Assembly: GCA_012513915.1 (NCBI GenBank)
Contig: JAAZBG010000298.1
Location: forward strand, 1-36,400
Length of the DNA: 36,400 bases
Direction of reading: 5' to 3'
Source of the DNA: Fibrobacter sp.
GTDB lineage: Bacteria > Fibrobacterota > Chitinivibrionia > Chitinivibrionales > Chitinispirillaceae
In this document: positions 25,203-33,931 of the stretch, one piece after another
Numbering within the stretch: position 1 is the first letter of the stretch
Layout of the letters: each line of letters opens with the position of its first letter
The notes under the pieces: model-generated
Databases searched by the model: none
What the model was told of the DNA's origin: nothing
Seen by the model: the letters and a program-made list of their open reading frames with translations, nothing else
Position numbers and translations under genes: made by a program

Positions 25203-25796
25203 TTAGTGAGAAATCAGCCCGGAGAAACCTGAGAATGCAAGTGCGACCATGCCGGTGATGATAAATGCAAGCGGCAGTCCTTTGAATACTTTGGGAACAT
25301 TTGCAACTTCCATACGTTCACGTAAACTTGCCATAACGATCAGTGCAATTGCAAAACCGAGGCCGCTGCCAAGAGCAAGTGCTATACTTTCGAGAAAACT
25401 ATGTTTTTCGTCAACGTTAATGATCGGCACCGCAATAATGATACAGTTAGTCGATATCAGCGCAAGGTACACACCAAGTTTATGGAACAGTGCTGGAGCA
25501 ATTTTTTTCATGATTGTATCACTTGCCTGAACAAGACCCGCAACTACCCCGATAAAGACGACAATCTTCAGAAACTGCAGATGTAAAGGGACCATCAGGT
25601 AGTTAAAAATAATCCAGCTTGCCGCAGCACTGATTATCATAACTGCAGTAAATGTAATACTCATACCCACAGCAGTTTCAGTTTTCTTTGAGACACCAAA
25701 GAAAATGCAGAGACCAAGGAATCATGTAAATACAAAGTTATTAATCAGTGAACTTGCGATCACTATTTCAAATAATTTTAAAAATTCATGACTCAT
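25203..25796 (-). pseudogene. rnfA: Electron transport complex Rnf subunit A with in-frame TGA at codon 25
   Basis: Membrane subunit of Rnf. The full frame from ATG 25796 (AGGAG 8 nt upstream) reads MSHEFLKLFEIVIASSLINN..., then FVFT-TGA-FLGLCIFFGVSKK and on to a normal end, 197 codons against about 193 in the family. The TGA (25722-25724) falls where homologues usually have Arg or Lys before FLGLC; a single C-to-T change in CGA would give it. The frame is otherwise perfect on both sides, including the cluster-ligand cysteines in FLGLC and STNC. Translation from the next in-frame ATG (25670) would lose the first membrane helix. It may be a recent nonsense mutation, a sequencing error or a read-through codon. 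The neighbours are intact. Confidence 0.85.
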
Positions 25797-25813
25797 GATT
25801 TATGCTCCTGCGC

Positions 25814-26428
25814 TTAAGCGGCTTTTTTCGAAAATTTTTGATCGAGATAGTTAAACAGTGCCATCAATAAACCTGCAGTAATAAATCCTCCGGCTGGAAG
25901 AATCATGATAAGCAGCGGTTTAGATCCAAAAAGTAATGGAAAATCAAGGATCGTACCCTTCCCAAGGAGTTCACGAACTGCGCTGATTGCTACTAAAGCA
26001 AGCATAAAACCGGTACCGCGCCCGAGGCCGTCAAAGGCCGATTTTATAATACTGTTTTTACTTGCAAAGGATTCCGCAGCCGCGAGTATTGATGCAAACG
26101 CGACAATCAATTGAATATACAATCCAAGTTTCGCATACACTGCCGGAGCATACGCCGCACACAACATATCAGTAACAGTTACCCAGCCGGATATTACCAG
26201 CATGAAAATCGGCAGACGGATTCTCGGATGTATTGCTGAACGCATTGATGAAACGGTGATGTTCACCATGGTTTGCACAAATAGCACCGCAATGCCCATC
26301 ATGAAACCGTCCCTGACCGTTGATGTCACCGCAATTGCAGGACATAAGCTGATCGCCTGACGAAAAATGGTGTTTTCCTGAATAATTCCTCTGAAAAACA
26401 GTTCTGAATTTTTATAATCGCTGCTCAT
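25814..26428 (-). CDS. rnfE: Electron transport complex Rnf subunit E
   Basis: Integral membrane subunit homologous to RnfA; the two pack in inverted topology around an intramembrane iron-sulphur cluster. The 204-residue protein has six hydrophobic helices, with the N-terminal cysteine in AISLCPAIAVTS and the second in TDMLCAAYAP, the expected cluster ligands. GLGRGTGFMLAL and RELLGKGT are further family markers. Its ATG shares bases with the rnfG stop (TAATG), indicating coupled translation. Gene order CDGEAB is the usual one. Confidence 0.95.
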   Translation of the reverse strand: MSSDYKNSELFFRGIIQENTIFRQAISLCPAIAVTSTVRDGFMMGIAVLFVQTMVNITVSSMRSAIHPRIRLPIFMLVISGWVTVTDMLCAAYAPAVYAKLGLYIQLIVAFASILAAAESFASKNSIIKSAFDGLGRGTGFMLALVAISAVRELLGKGTILDFPLLFGSKPLLIMILPAGGFITAGLLMALFNYLDQKFSKKAA

Positions 26429-27012
26429 TATTCACCTGCCTGATTCTGCAATACTTTGCTTAATTCAATAAGTCCGTCACGCTGCCCGTTGACTACTGCA
26501 CGACTTGAAATTGTCGCACCGCTTACAGCCTGAATCTTGTCGGTTCCTTCTGATTTGACAATCTCCATATTGGCAGCTCCTTTACCATAAAAACGTTTCT
26601 GGAAATCGGGTGTTTCGACAACATCACCAAGTCCCGGTGTTTCGGCATGACCGAGCACACTGATATTGGTGATTTTTTGATCTTTGTCAACTGCAAGCAT
26701 TGTATGAATGAAACTGGAATACCCTTTCCCATAAGACTCTACAACATATCCAAGGAGTGCGCCGTCTTTGCCAAAAACTTTAAATATTTCTGCGGGATGA
26801 TCTGCAGCAGTCCACTCTGATAGCAGCTCGACTTTATCTGCTCCGTCAAACATTTTCATCAGGACGGACATTTTCTTTGCGTTTGCATTTTTTGCGATAA
26901 TCGGAATGGTCTTTGCGTAAACAGCAACAATCAGCAGTCCTCCGATTATATAAGTAAGCACGAGCTTCCAGGTAATGTTGAAAATCTCTTTTGAACCCAT
27001 GTTTTCACTCAT
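26428..27012 (-). CDS. rnfG: Electron transport complex Rnf subunit G (covalent FMN)
   Basis: Periplasmic flavoprotein subunit anchored by one N-terminal helix (about residues 15-35). FMN is attached through a phosphoester to the Thr of the SGAT motif, here T167 in AVSGATISSRAV. GHAETPGLGD is another conserved segment. The length of 194 is typical. Its ATG overlaps the rnfD stop by 4 nt and its stop overlaps the rnfE start, so the genes are tightly coupled. Confidence 0.95.
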   Translation of the reverse strand: MSENMGSKEIFNITWKLVLTYIIGGLLIVAVYAKTIPIIAKNANAKKMSVLMKMFDGADKVELLSEWTAADHPAEIFKVFGKDGALLGYVVESYGKGYSSFIHTMLAVDKDQKITNISVLGHAETPGLGDVVETPDFQKRFYGKGAANMEIVKSEGTDKIQAVSGATISSRAVVNGQRDGLIELSKVLQNQAGE

Positions 27013-28082
27013 GATTTATTTCCTTTCACTTTCACTGCTCCAAAAACAGCAGGTTTGAATGAACGGTCGATCATTGGCGCGAAGCAGTTCATGATAAGTA
27101 TTGAGAACATGACGCCTTCCGGGAAGCCGCCTTTGAGTCGAATTAGCATTGTAAGAAAACCGCAGCCGATACCGAAAATGATCTTTCCCTTTGAAGTCAT
27201 CGGGGAGGTAACATAGTCTGTTGCCATGAAAAATGCTCCGAGCATCATTCCTCCGCTTAATAGATGAAGCAGGGGATCACCGGCAAAGAATGCTCCACCA
27301 TGTACTTTTGCACCAAAGATCCATGCCATGAGTGCTGCAGTGCCAAGAAATGCAACCGGTGTATGCCAGGTGATTATCTTTTTTGCAAGAAGGAACACGC
27401 CGCCAAGTAATAATAAAATGATAGCAGTTTCACCAATACAACCGCTTCTGTTACCAATCAGTAAACTACCATATAAATTTGCCTTATCACCGAACGCTTC
27501 AATAAGTTTATCATAGCCTTCAAGCTTAAGTAAGCCAAGCGGTGTTGCCTGGGAAACCGCATCGATTGCACCTTTTGTAATAAGATCATTGACAGGTTCA
27601 GTCCAGGTGGTAAGAATTTTTGGAAATGATACAAGCAGGAATGCACGGGCGAGCAGTGCCGGGTTGAAAAGATTAAATCCAAGTCCTCCAAAGAGTTGTT
27701 TTGTAAGAACAATCGCGACAAGTGTTCCAACAAGTGGTATGTAAAAAGGAACTGTTGGCGGAAGATTCATCGCCAGAAGCAAGCCCGTCAAAAACGCACT
27801 TCCATCATTAACCGTTACTTTCCTTTTTGTCATTTTTTGATAACAATATTCAAACAAAACTGCGCTAGAGATACACAGGAAGAGCACAAATATGCCGGGA
27901 AGACCGAAATAAAAAGCACCTAGTAACGCGGCCGGCGCAAGGGCGATATTGACAGTCCACATAATTCCAGCAGTAGAATCTTTACTTTTAATATGCGGAC
28001 TGACAGAGAGGTATGCTGAACCCGGAACAGCCATAACTAAAGGCTGCTCTGCAGGTTTCACTGATTCTGTAGTTGTTGACAT
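27009..28082 (-). CDS. rnfD: Electron transport complex Rnf subunit D (covalent FMN)
   Basis: Polytopic membrane subunit, probably part of the ion path. About nine to ten hydrophobic helices are visible over 357 residues. The covalent FMN site is T180 in AVSQATPLG, and GFNLFNPALLARAFLL is a strongly conserved family segment. It starts 37 nt after rnfC and overlaps rnfG. Whether the complex moves sodium or protons cannot be told from this sequence alone. Confidence 0.95.
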   Translation of the reverse strand: MSTTTESVKPAEQPLVMAVPGSAYLSVSPHIKSKDSTAGIMWTVNIALAPAALLGAFYFGLPGIFVLFLCISSAVLFEYCYQKMTKRKVTVNDGSAFLTGLLLAMNLPPTVPFYIPLVGTLVAIVLTKQLFGGLGFNLFNPALLARAFLLVSFPKILTTWTEPVNDLITKGAIDAVSQATPLGLLKLEGYDKLIEAFGDKANLYGSLLIGNRSGCIGETAIILLLLGGVFLLAKKIITWHTPVAFLGTAALMAWIFGAKVHGGAFFAGDPLLHLLSGGMMLGAFFMATDYVTSPMTSKGKIIFGIGCGFLTMLIRLKGGFPEGVMFSILIMNCFAPMIDRSFKPAVFGAVKVKGNKS

Positions 28083-28119
28083 TGTATATTACAATCCTTT
28101 CAATAATTTACAAAAAACA

Positions 28120-29424
28120 CTATCCTCTTAGTACCATCTTGGTTGCTTTGATAAACTGCACTATCGGACGTCTTGACGGACATATAAAGGTACAGGATCC
28201 GCATTCGAAACATGCATCGATGTTGTATTCTTTCGTAGTTTCATATTGACGCTGTTCGGCAAGCAGACTAAGCATGAATGGCTGTAATCCCATCGGACAG
28301 GCCTTGACACAACGGCCGCACCGGATGCAATTGAGATACTCATCACCGCCACTTGCAATTCCTTCAGGTAAAGCGACAATGCCGGATGTGCCTTTTATTA
28401 CCGGTAAATCAGTAGTATGCATCGCAAACCCCATCATGGGACCACCACTGATAATTTCTGCTGCTTTACCTTTAATGCCACCGCATGCTGCAATAAGTTC
28501 TGCAACATTAGAACCAATCGGGGCTCTGAAGTTCTTCGGTGTTGTAATCGATTCGCCGGTGACCGAGACTATGCGTTCAATAAGAGGACGGCCAAGCTTT
28601 ACTGCTTCGTAAATCGCAAACATTGTGCCCACGTTCTGAACAACAACACCGACATCCATCGGAAGACCACCAGGCGGCACCTCGCGGTTGAGTGTTGATT
28701 TAATAAGAACTTTTTCTGCCCCCTGAGGATACCTGACATTAAAAGATTCAATAGTAATGTCGCTTTGGCCTTTTGTTAACTCTTTAAATTGATTTACAGC
28801 ATCGGGTTTGTTGGATTCAATACCGATGACTGCTTTTTTTATGTCAAGAACTTTAAGTAGCATCCGTATTCCTTCAAGAATCTCTTTTGCATGTTCAAGC
28901 ATAATGCGGTAATCTGCTGTTAGATATGGTTCGCACTCAACACCATTGATCACCAGTGTGTCAATCTTCTTGTTGGCCGGGGGATTTATTTTAACATGTG
29001 TCGGGAATGTTGCACCACCCATGCCGACGATTCCGGCATTAGTGATCCTTTCAATAATTTCTGCTTTGGAAAGCGATTGCCAGTTACTGCACGCATTGCA
29101 TTCAACCCATGTATCAGTGTCATCATTTTCAATAAGTGCTGCCGCAGCTTTTCGTCCAGTTGCGAGAAGTGCCTCGGTAATTTTAATAACTTTTCCGCTG
29201 ACCGGAGAATGAACTTTTGCAGAAACCATTCCCCCAGCTTCACCGATAAGCTGCCCTTTCTTTACTATCGCGCCTTCCTCAACAATAAGTTTTGCCGGAG
29301 CACCGATGTGTTGCTGCATAGGGACAAGTACTGTTTTGGGAACAAACCTTTCAATCGGCATGTTTTGAGAAAGAGACTCGTCATTATGAGGATGAACGCC
29401 GCCCTTAAATGAAAAACTGGACAT
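28120..29424 (-). CDS. rnfC: Electron transport complex Rnf subunit C
   Basis: Cytoplasmic NADH-binding subunit carrying FMN and two [4Fe-4S] clusters. The N-terminal part is a lipoyl-like fold, followed by the nucleotide-binding region with GMGGATFPTHVKI, and NGVECEPYLTADYR, both conserved in RnfC and complex I NuoF. The ferredoxin domain has CIRCGRCVKACP and CFECGSCTFICP. The protein has 434 residues and lacks the long C-terminal repeats of E. coli RsxC. CGGAG lies 9 nt upstream of the ATG. First gene of the rnfCDGEAB operon. Confidence 0.96.
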   Translation of the reverse strand: MSSFSFKGGVHPHNDESLSQNMPIERFVPKTVLVPMQQHIGAPAKLIVEEGAIVKKGQLIGEAGGMVSAKVHSPVSGKVIKITEALLATGRKAAAALIENDDTDTWVECNACSNWQSLSKAEIIERITNAGIVGMGGATFPTHVKINPPANKKIDTLVINGVECEPYLTADYRIMLEHAKEILEGIRMLLKVLDIKKAVIGIESNKPDAVNQFKELTKGQSDITIESFNVRYPQGAEKVLIKSTLNREVPPGGLPMDVGVVVQNVGTMFAIYEAVKLGRPLIERIVSVTGESITTPKNFRAPIGSNVAELIAACGGIKGKAAEIISGGPMMGFAMHTTDLPVIKGTSGIVALPEGIASGGDEYLNCIRCGRCVKACPMGLQPFMLSLLAEQRQYETTKEYNIDACFECGSCTFICPSRRPIVQFIKATKMVLRG

Positions 29425-29803
29425 GTTGAAAATCTCCGTTAAACGACAATGATTAAGTATCCAGATGCTATATAGCCTGAATCAGGCATAAAATATTACA
29501 TGGAGCCCGGACTAATGTTGAAAGTCAAGGTCAAATAAGATAATCGTACAATAATACTTTTGTGTAAAGATATCTGTTTGCAGATCCCGTCTGCTGCTTT
29601 AGACATAATCATAAAAAGATAAGGCCTGTGATCTGTCTGTCAGAAGAGAATCCTGTGTTCATGGTCAGGATTAACAGATACCAGTAATTACCAGGTGGTT
29701 CTTTGAGCTGTTTGACAACACGGCACTACGACACCTGTAAAAATTATTATTTTGTCACCATGAACATACTGCATAAAACAATTATGATCATGGCACAAAA
29801 GTA
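29425..29803. other. Intergenic region upstream of rnfC
   Basis: About 380 nt with no convincing gene. It should hold the rnf promoter (minus). A small palindrome, GCCTGA-A-TCAGGC at 29475-29487, lies 50 nt upstream of rnfC and could be an operator or a leader hairpin. Nothing else was recognised. Confidence 0.4.
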
Positions 29804-29998
29804 TTATTCTGTCTTGCATCCGCATTCAATTGAGATTGAATGAAGTTTTAATGCTTCATCATTATCTTTTGTCTTGGAAAAAACCTCTTGAAATTCCTCA
29901 CAACTGCTGAAATGGTATTTCTCAAGACATTTCTGTTTGCTTTGACAGCCTAATGCGAATACAAGTGCAACACAGGTTACGACCAAACCTAATTTCAT
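29804..29998 (-). CDS. Small cysteine-rich lipoprotein
   Basis: A 64-residue predicted lipoprotein. The signal segment KLGLVVTCVALVFALGC ends in a good lipobox with C18 as the lipidated residue. The mature part of 46 residues has four more cysteines (C24, C33, C59, C61), which could form two disulphides or bind metal. Its ATG overlaps the stop codon of the preceding gene by 4 nt, so the two are made together. The function is unknown. Confidence 0.7.
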   Translation of the reverse strand: MKLGLVVTCVALVFALGCQSKQKCLEKYHFSSCEEFQEVFSKTKDNDEALKLHSISIECGCKTE

Positions 29999-30690
29999 TG
30001 CGGCTCCTTTTTTGTTTGTAAAGAAGTGGCTTGAAGTATTGATAAATCACGGAAATTCGTAGGAGAAACTCCGTTTTTACATTGAACGATAGTAATGTCA
30101 TTAACCATTTTAACCGCGCCATTGGGGAAGAATTTACTTAAGTCGTCAGTGTCAAATGTGGTGTACAGTTTGCCACCCGTCTCAAGTCCTTTTTCTGTAA
30201 GGCGAATAATCCAGGTCGAATCAGGGGATGGATTTGCATAGCAGGTATCGTACCCTGCAAAAACCTGTTGAAGAATCTTATTGTCGAGTGTGAGCAGTGA
30301 TGCATTGTCTTTGTTTGATGCAAATGCTCTCAGGTATGATGTGTATGCGTGGGTGAACACCGCAGTGTCGACGCTATCCTGTGGAAATTTATACGTAATT
30401 ACACGCCACACTATTCCGTTATCTTTAATTTCAATTCTATCAAAAACTGCCGGATTGATACTATCGGCAGCTTTATCACTTACCCAGAATCCTGCAATTA
30501 ATTTCCCAACGGAATCTTTCTGCGATTCACTAAAAGGATCTAATTTTTTGTTGTTTTCTATACCGGCTTTGTACTTCGCATAATCATTAATATCTGCTTT
30601 TTTACTGAGATTATTAATTACAAGCGCCACAATAACCATCATTACGACACCAAGTGCTGCTTTCATATAGCTTGAACTGCTGCGAGCCAT
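29995..30690 (-). CDS. Membrane-anchored hypothetical protein
   Basis: A 231-residue protein with one N-terminal membrane helix (about residues 10-27, AALGVVMMVIVALVINNL) and no clear cleavage site, so the bulk is probably anchored outside the inner membrane. The soluble part has a region GKLIAGFWVSDKAADS that reads like a lipocalin-type 'does it fit' domain start, and two cysteines. No family was recognised. AGGAGGAAACT directly before the ATG is a strong ribosome binding site. It is the first gene of a two-gene unit with the small lipoprotein. Confidence 0.65.
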   Translation of the reverse strand: MARSSSSYMKAALGVVMMVIVALVINNLSKKADINDYAKYKAGIENNKKLDPFSESQKDSVGKLIAGFWVSDKAADSINPAVFDRIEIKDNGIVWRVITYKFPQDSVDTAVFTHAYTSYLRAFASNKDNASLLTLDNKILQQVFAGYDTCYANPSPDSTWIIRLTEKGLETGGKLYTTFDTDDLSKFFPNGAVKMVNDITIVQCKNGVSPTNFRDLSILQATSLQTKKEPQ

Positions 30691-31152
30691 AGTTTCCTCC
30701 TGGAAGATTGTGTACTATACCTGAACTCTGCTTTTACCTGTTAAACCGTTTAATCTACAGATATGTTACACAAGTCTGGAATTTAGCTCAAAAACTTCTT
30801 ATTCAAATAATTCTAAAATAATTAAAAATCACTACTCGAAGCTATTAGTATTATTATAAAAAGGTGGGGAATTTATTGTAATTGTCCGGAAAATAAAAAA
30901 GTCATTGCACAGTTTTGTAGTAAATCGAATTGAAATAAGTTATGCAAATTATACAGTATCACAATCCCGTACTGAAAGGTGTGGCTTATTGTGAAATGGG
31001 ATACATTAAAATGGCGGTAGTGCAATTCAGATTCAGTTTGAGGTAAAGAACTACTTGTTTATAAATCTTCCGTTTGATAGAAGTATCAGTTTGGTGTGTG
31101 TCAATGAAATACTGATTTTCACGGACACACAATAGTTTACGGGAAACATCAT
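30691..31152. other. AT-rich intergenic region
   Basis: About 460 nt with no gene seen on either strand. It probably contains the promoter of the membrane-anchored gene on minus and the terminator of the gene ending at 31153. TGTGTGTC (31095-31102) and GACACACA (31124-31131) form an 8-bp inverted repeat about 20 nt beyond that stop codon; it lacks a T-run, so it is a weak terminator candidate. Confidence 0.4.
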
Positions 31153-32049
31153 TTATCTTCCAATAACCACTGGAATAGTATGAACCGCTGCTCCACTGCC
31201 AAGTTTAAGAAAGTAAAAACCAGGAGATATCTGACTATTGAATGATACTCTGACTCCACCTGAAATAGCGTTTATATGTACAGGACAGAATTTTCCCGAT
31301 GTAGTAACGATTTTTACATTGTCAATATTACTCCACGGGATTATTGTAAGAGAGGTGGCAGTGTTTTTTGTAATCCGGAATGTTTGAGCGGATTGTTGAT
31401 ACAGGTTTTTTACGCCGACCAGATCTATCGATTGAGTAAAGGCCTTATATTCCGCATTAATTCCAGCACATGTTGCAGCTTTTACAGAACGAACAGAGTT
31501 GACATTGTCGACTCCCCAGACTCCTGACTGTGTATCTTTATCGTACCAGGAATTATAACCGAGAACATGCTTCTGCAGTGTCCAGTATTGAACTCCACCG
31601 TTACTTGATTTGTCAAGTGAATCGAATATTGCCGTAATTGTTTCGTTATCGATAGTAATGATACCCTGCTCGCGCATCCATAATAACTCAACCCTGACTG
31701 CATCGGCAAAATAAAAATTAGACCTGGTAAGTGACGTCGCTTCGAATTTATCTGGATCAACAATAATGCCCATGCAGTTCAGCGTTAATGACTGCTGATA
31801 GGACAGACCATAACTGCCGACAAATACCATCGCGTCATTTGAATAGTGACTTCTGTACCGGACTGCAATACCAGCATCAGAACTGTCCCGTAAAAATTGA
31901 GTATCATTGGTTCCCAGACTTTTAAATTTTGTCAGGTCAATAGATTCCTGTGATGTAAATGCAACACCTTCAATGTTTGATGGTGATGGACAGGCCCAGA
32001 TTGTACCGGCGGTTATGCCGGCAATTATTAATACAATTATTTTCTTCAT
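31153..32049 (-). CDS. Secreted protein with possible sorting-tail-like C-terminus
   Basis: A 298-residue exported protein. The frame is open further upstream, but ATG 32049 has GGAG 8 nt before it and starts the signal peptide MKKIIVLIIAGITAGTIWAC. The middle part (to about residue 220) has no recognised domain. The last 75 residues, with IDNVKIVTTSGKF, GGVRVSF and ISPGFYFLKLGSG, look like the beta-sandwich tails of proteins exported by type IX-like systems, where 'GxYxxxL' near the end is typical. Those tails are common in Bacteroidota and Fibrobacterota relatives. The domain call is tentative. Confidence 0.6.
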   Translation of the reverse strand: MKKIIVLIIAGITAGTIWACPSPSNIEGVAFTSQESIDLTKFKSLGTNDTQFLRDSSDAGIAVRYRSHYSNDAMVFVGSYGLSYQQSLTLNCMGIIVDPDKFEATSLTRSNFYFADAVRVELLWMREQGIITIDNETITAIFDSLDKSSNGGVQYWTLQKHVLGYNSWYDKDTQSGVWGVDNVNSVRSVKAATCAGINAEYKAFTQSIDLVGVKNLYQQSAQTFRITKNTATSLTIIPWSNIDNVKIVTTSGKFCPVHINAISGGVRVSFNSQISPGFYFLKLGSGAAVHTIPVVIGR

Positions 32050-32131
32050 AAGAATCACTCCAGATTTAAAATGTTTACGACGTCTCAATCATGGCCATGC
32101 TTGTAAACGTTATGTATTTGTATTTCAGTTC

Positions 32132-32752
32132 CTATTTAAGGTTCAGTGTTACTGATCTATCGGTATCTTCTGATAGATTTACCGTTGCCGAATCAGAAAT
32201 GACGCCTTTTATCCAACGACTCACGAGATATGAATGAATGGTAAATGTTCCTTTCGGAATATTTTGAATGCTGAACGTACCGCTGCTGTCACTTGTCGTT
32301 ATAAAAGGGGTTCCCGGTATGTACACTAGTGCATTGACAATAGCAGCACCATCATTCGAGGTCGTTCCATTAATGGATGCAACACCCTGAAACGCAGTAC
32401 CAGTATCTGGTTTATTACTACTATTACTGATGTTCTGTATGATTGCTGCAGAATCAATACCTGAAGAATAAGTATAAATAGTATACGTTGACAGTGGACA
32501 ATCAGAGATCGTGAATCTTCCATAAGTATCGGCTGTAACAGTGTCAGCAAAACCGGTTCCGGAGTCTGGATTGTATGTTGACGAGAAGCAATAAACCCGA
32601 CTTGATGGTGTTGTGGTACCTAGGAATTTATTGTCTACAACTGCAACAGTAATGCCATTGGTCGTTTCAGAACCTGCAATTGGTGTGGTACTGCAATAGG
32701 TTAATGCCAGTAGTAAACATGATATCAGCAGTTTGTAAAAATTGATAGTCAT
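32132..32752 (-). CDS. Lipoprotein with carboxypeptidase-regulatory-like domains
   Basis: A 206-residue predicted lipoprotein; the signal FYKLLISCLLLALTYC ends in a lipobox at C20. Two beta-sandwich domains follow: residues about 30-115 and 120-205. The second has the classic pattern of carboxypeptidase-regulatory or CnaB-like folds (INGTTSNDGAAIVNALV, TTSDSSGTFSIQNIPKG). Such domains usually mediate surface binding or structural roles. It starts 6 nt after the TIGR02147 regulator stop codon, with GGAG overlapping that stop, so both are on one mRNA. Confidence 0.75.
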   Translation of the reverse strand: MTINFYKLLISCLLLALTYCSTTPIAGSETTNGITVAVVDNKFLGTTTPSSRVYCFSSTYNPDSGTGFADTVTADTYGRFTISDCPLSTYTIYTYSSGIDSAAIIQNISNSSNKPDTGTAFQGVASINGTTSNDGAAIVNALVYIPGTPFITTSDSSGTFSIQNIPKGTFTIHSYLVSRWIKGVISDSATVNLSEDTDRSVTLNLK

Positions 32753-32758
32753 TGAGTA

Positions 32759-33580
32759 TTAACTCCGGTTAGTTGCAGTTGTCAATGGAAATGTCTGCAT
32801 GTTGATTTGATATACCCTGTTTGCGCCTTTGTCTGATTCTTCAATACGGGAAAGTTCTTCCCGTGTATTTTTTAACAGATCACGGACTTTTTTTAAACCC
32901 TCTTCGGAATAACACATTGTCATGGTGGAAAAGTCACGTTCTTCTTTTGGGAAACAATCCATGGCATCAATGGCTTTATTTAACATCTGCTGTTGAAATG
33001 TTTTTATTGCTGCACCATTCCACTTCTCTCCTGTAGTAATGCTGTTTTCTTTAACGGTGTATATATCATTGTTCTTTTCAACAAAACCGAGGTTGACAAG
33101 CAGGTTGATTGCCCGTTTGGCCTCATGTACCGTTATTGACGGAACAAGAGAAGCCGCAAGCTTTTTATAGTCACTGTCAAAACGGTGTATTCTGAGATAT
33201 TCACGGATCGCTGTAAAAAACCATTTTTCATAGAACTCGTAATGAGCGTCTGGTACAGTGCGGGTCATACCGCTGCGTATCATGATTAGTGATCTGTAGG
33301 CAGTGTGTCTGTTTTGCTCAGATTTTGATTGGCAAAATTGAACCAGTGCCCGAAAATACTCAGCTTCCTTTTGGCGCAAGCCGAGGTAGCTGATAAATAC
33401 CGGAAGCATAGTACTACTGATATTTCGGTCACCATTCATTATACGAATAATCGTTGCAGAATTAACCTTTAAACGATCTGCCATTGCGCGCAGACTGAAT
33501 TTTGGATTCCGGGATTTGCGCTCAGCGAAATCATCCTGTAAGTATTGGCGGATGTCAAAATACGTATAAATGTTCGGCAT
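32759..33580 (-). CDS. TIGR02147 family regulator (helix-turn-helix)
   Basis: A 273-residue protein of the TIGR02147 family, a large paralogous group first noted in Fibrobacter and likely transcriptional regulators. The N-terminus holds a helix-turn-helix (FSLRAMADRLKVNSATIIRIMNGDRNIS). Family features follow: EAEYFRALVQFCQSK, FYEKWFFTAIREYL, SITVHEAKRAINLLVNLGFVE and the C-terminal VYQINMQTFPLT. An upstream ATG is in frame, but ATG 33580 has AAGGA 8 nt before it. It heads an operon with a lipoprotein and probably the secreted protein, a layout common for this family, and may control their surface expression. Its effector is unknown. Confidence 0.88.
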   Translation of the reverse strand: MPNIYTYFDIRQYLQDDFAERKSRNPKFSLRAMADRLKVNSATIIRIMNGDRNISSTMLPVFISYLGLRQKEAEYFRALVQFCQSKSEQNRHTAYRSLIMIRSGMTRTVPDAHYEFYEKWFFTAIREYLRIHRFDSDYKKLAASLVPSITVHEAKRAINLLVNLGFVEKNNDIYTVKENSITTGEKWNGAAIKTFQQQMLNKAIDAMDCFPKEERDFSTMTMCYSEEGLKKVRDLLKNTREELSRIEESDKGANRVYQINMQTFPLTTATNRS

Positions 33581-33703
33581 ACAGGCGATCCTTGTGTTGT
33601 GCAACCCTGATCAGCAAAATATCCGGTCAGGGAATTGTTGTACTGCTTTCATTATTAATATAGCACAGAATCAGGGAAACGTCAATATGATGAGTGCATA
33701 AAG

Positions 33704-33820
33704 TGATGACATAAAATGGCATCAGTATAAACAGTGTAACTACCATATAAAACAATGTGATAATAAAAATAATACATTTAAGTAAATTTGAATAAGAGCA
33801 ATAAAATGACATCATTTTAT
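33704..33820. promoter_or_regulatory. Candidate operator repeats upstream of the TIGR02147 gene
   Basis: ATAAAATGGCATCA (33711-33724) recurs as ATAAAATGACATCA (33801-33814), 90 bp apart. The first copy is part of a 21-bp imperfect palindrome centred on AAA (33704-33724, one mismatch); the second is part of a 20-bp palindrome (33801-33820). Both lie 120-240 nt upstream of the regulator start, where an autoregulatory site would be expected. No gene is convincing in 33605-33931. Confidence 0.4.
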
Positions 33821-33931
33821 ATGCCCGTTCAGAATTGAATACAGGAATCATCAGAAGCCAGTAGAGTTCGCCAGTGATTTGACAAGGATAAATATGTTTG
33901 CACACATAGTATTGATCAACTGTCTTTCAGT

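Noticed and set aside
25722..25724. TGA reassigned to an amino acid genome-wide
   Set aside because: Several intact genes in the window end at TGA, including the M16C peptidase and the receiver gene.
29425..29803. Promoter-like TTGACA on the plus strand near 29712
   Set aside because: No plus-strand gene follows it.
33627..33905. 92-codon minus-strand ORF as a small membrane protein
   Set aside because: AT-rich, Cys/Tyr/Ile-heavy composition, no ribosome binding site, and it overlaps the candidate operator region of the regulator.
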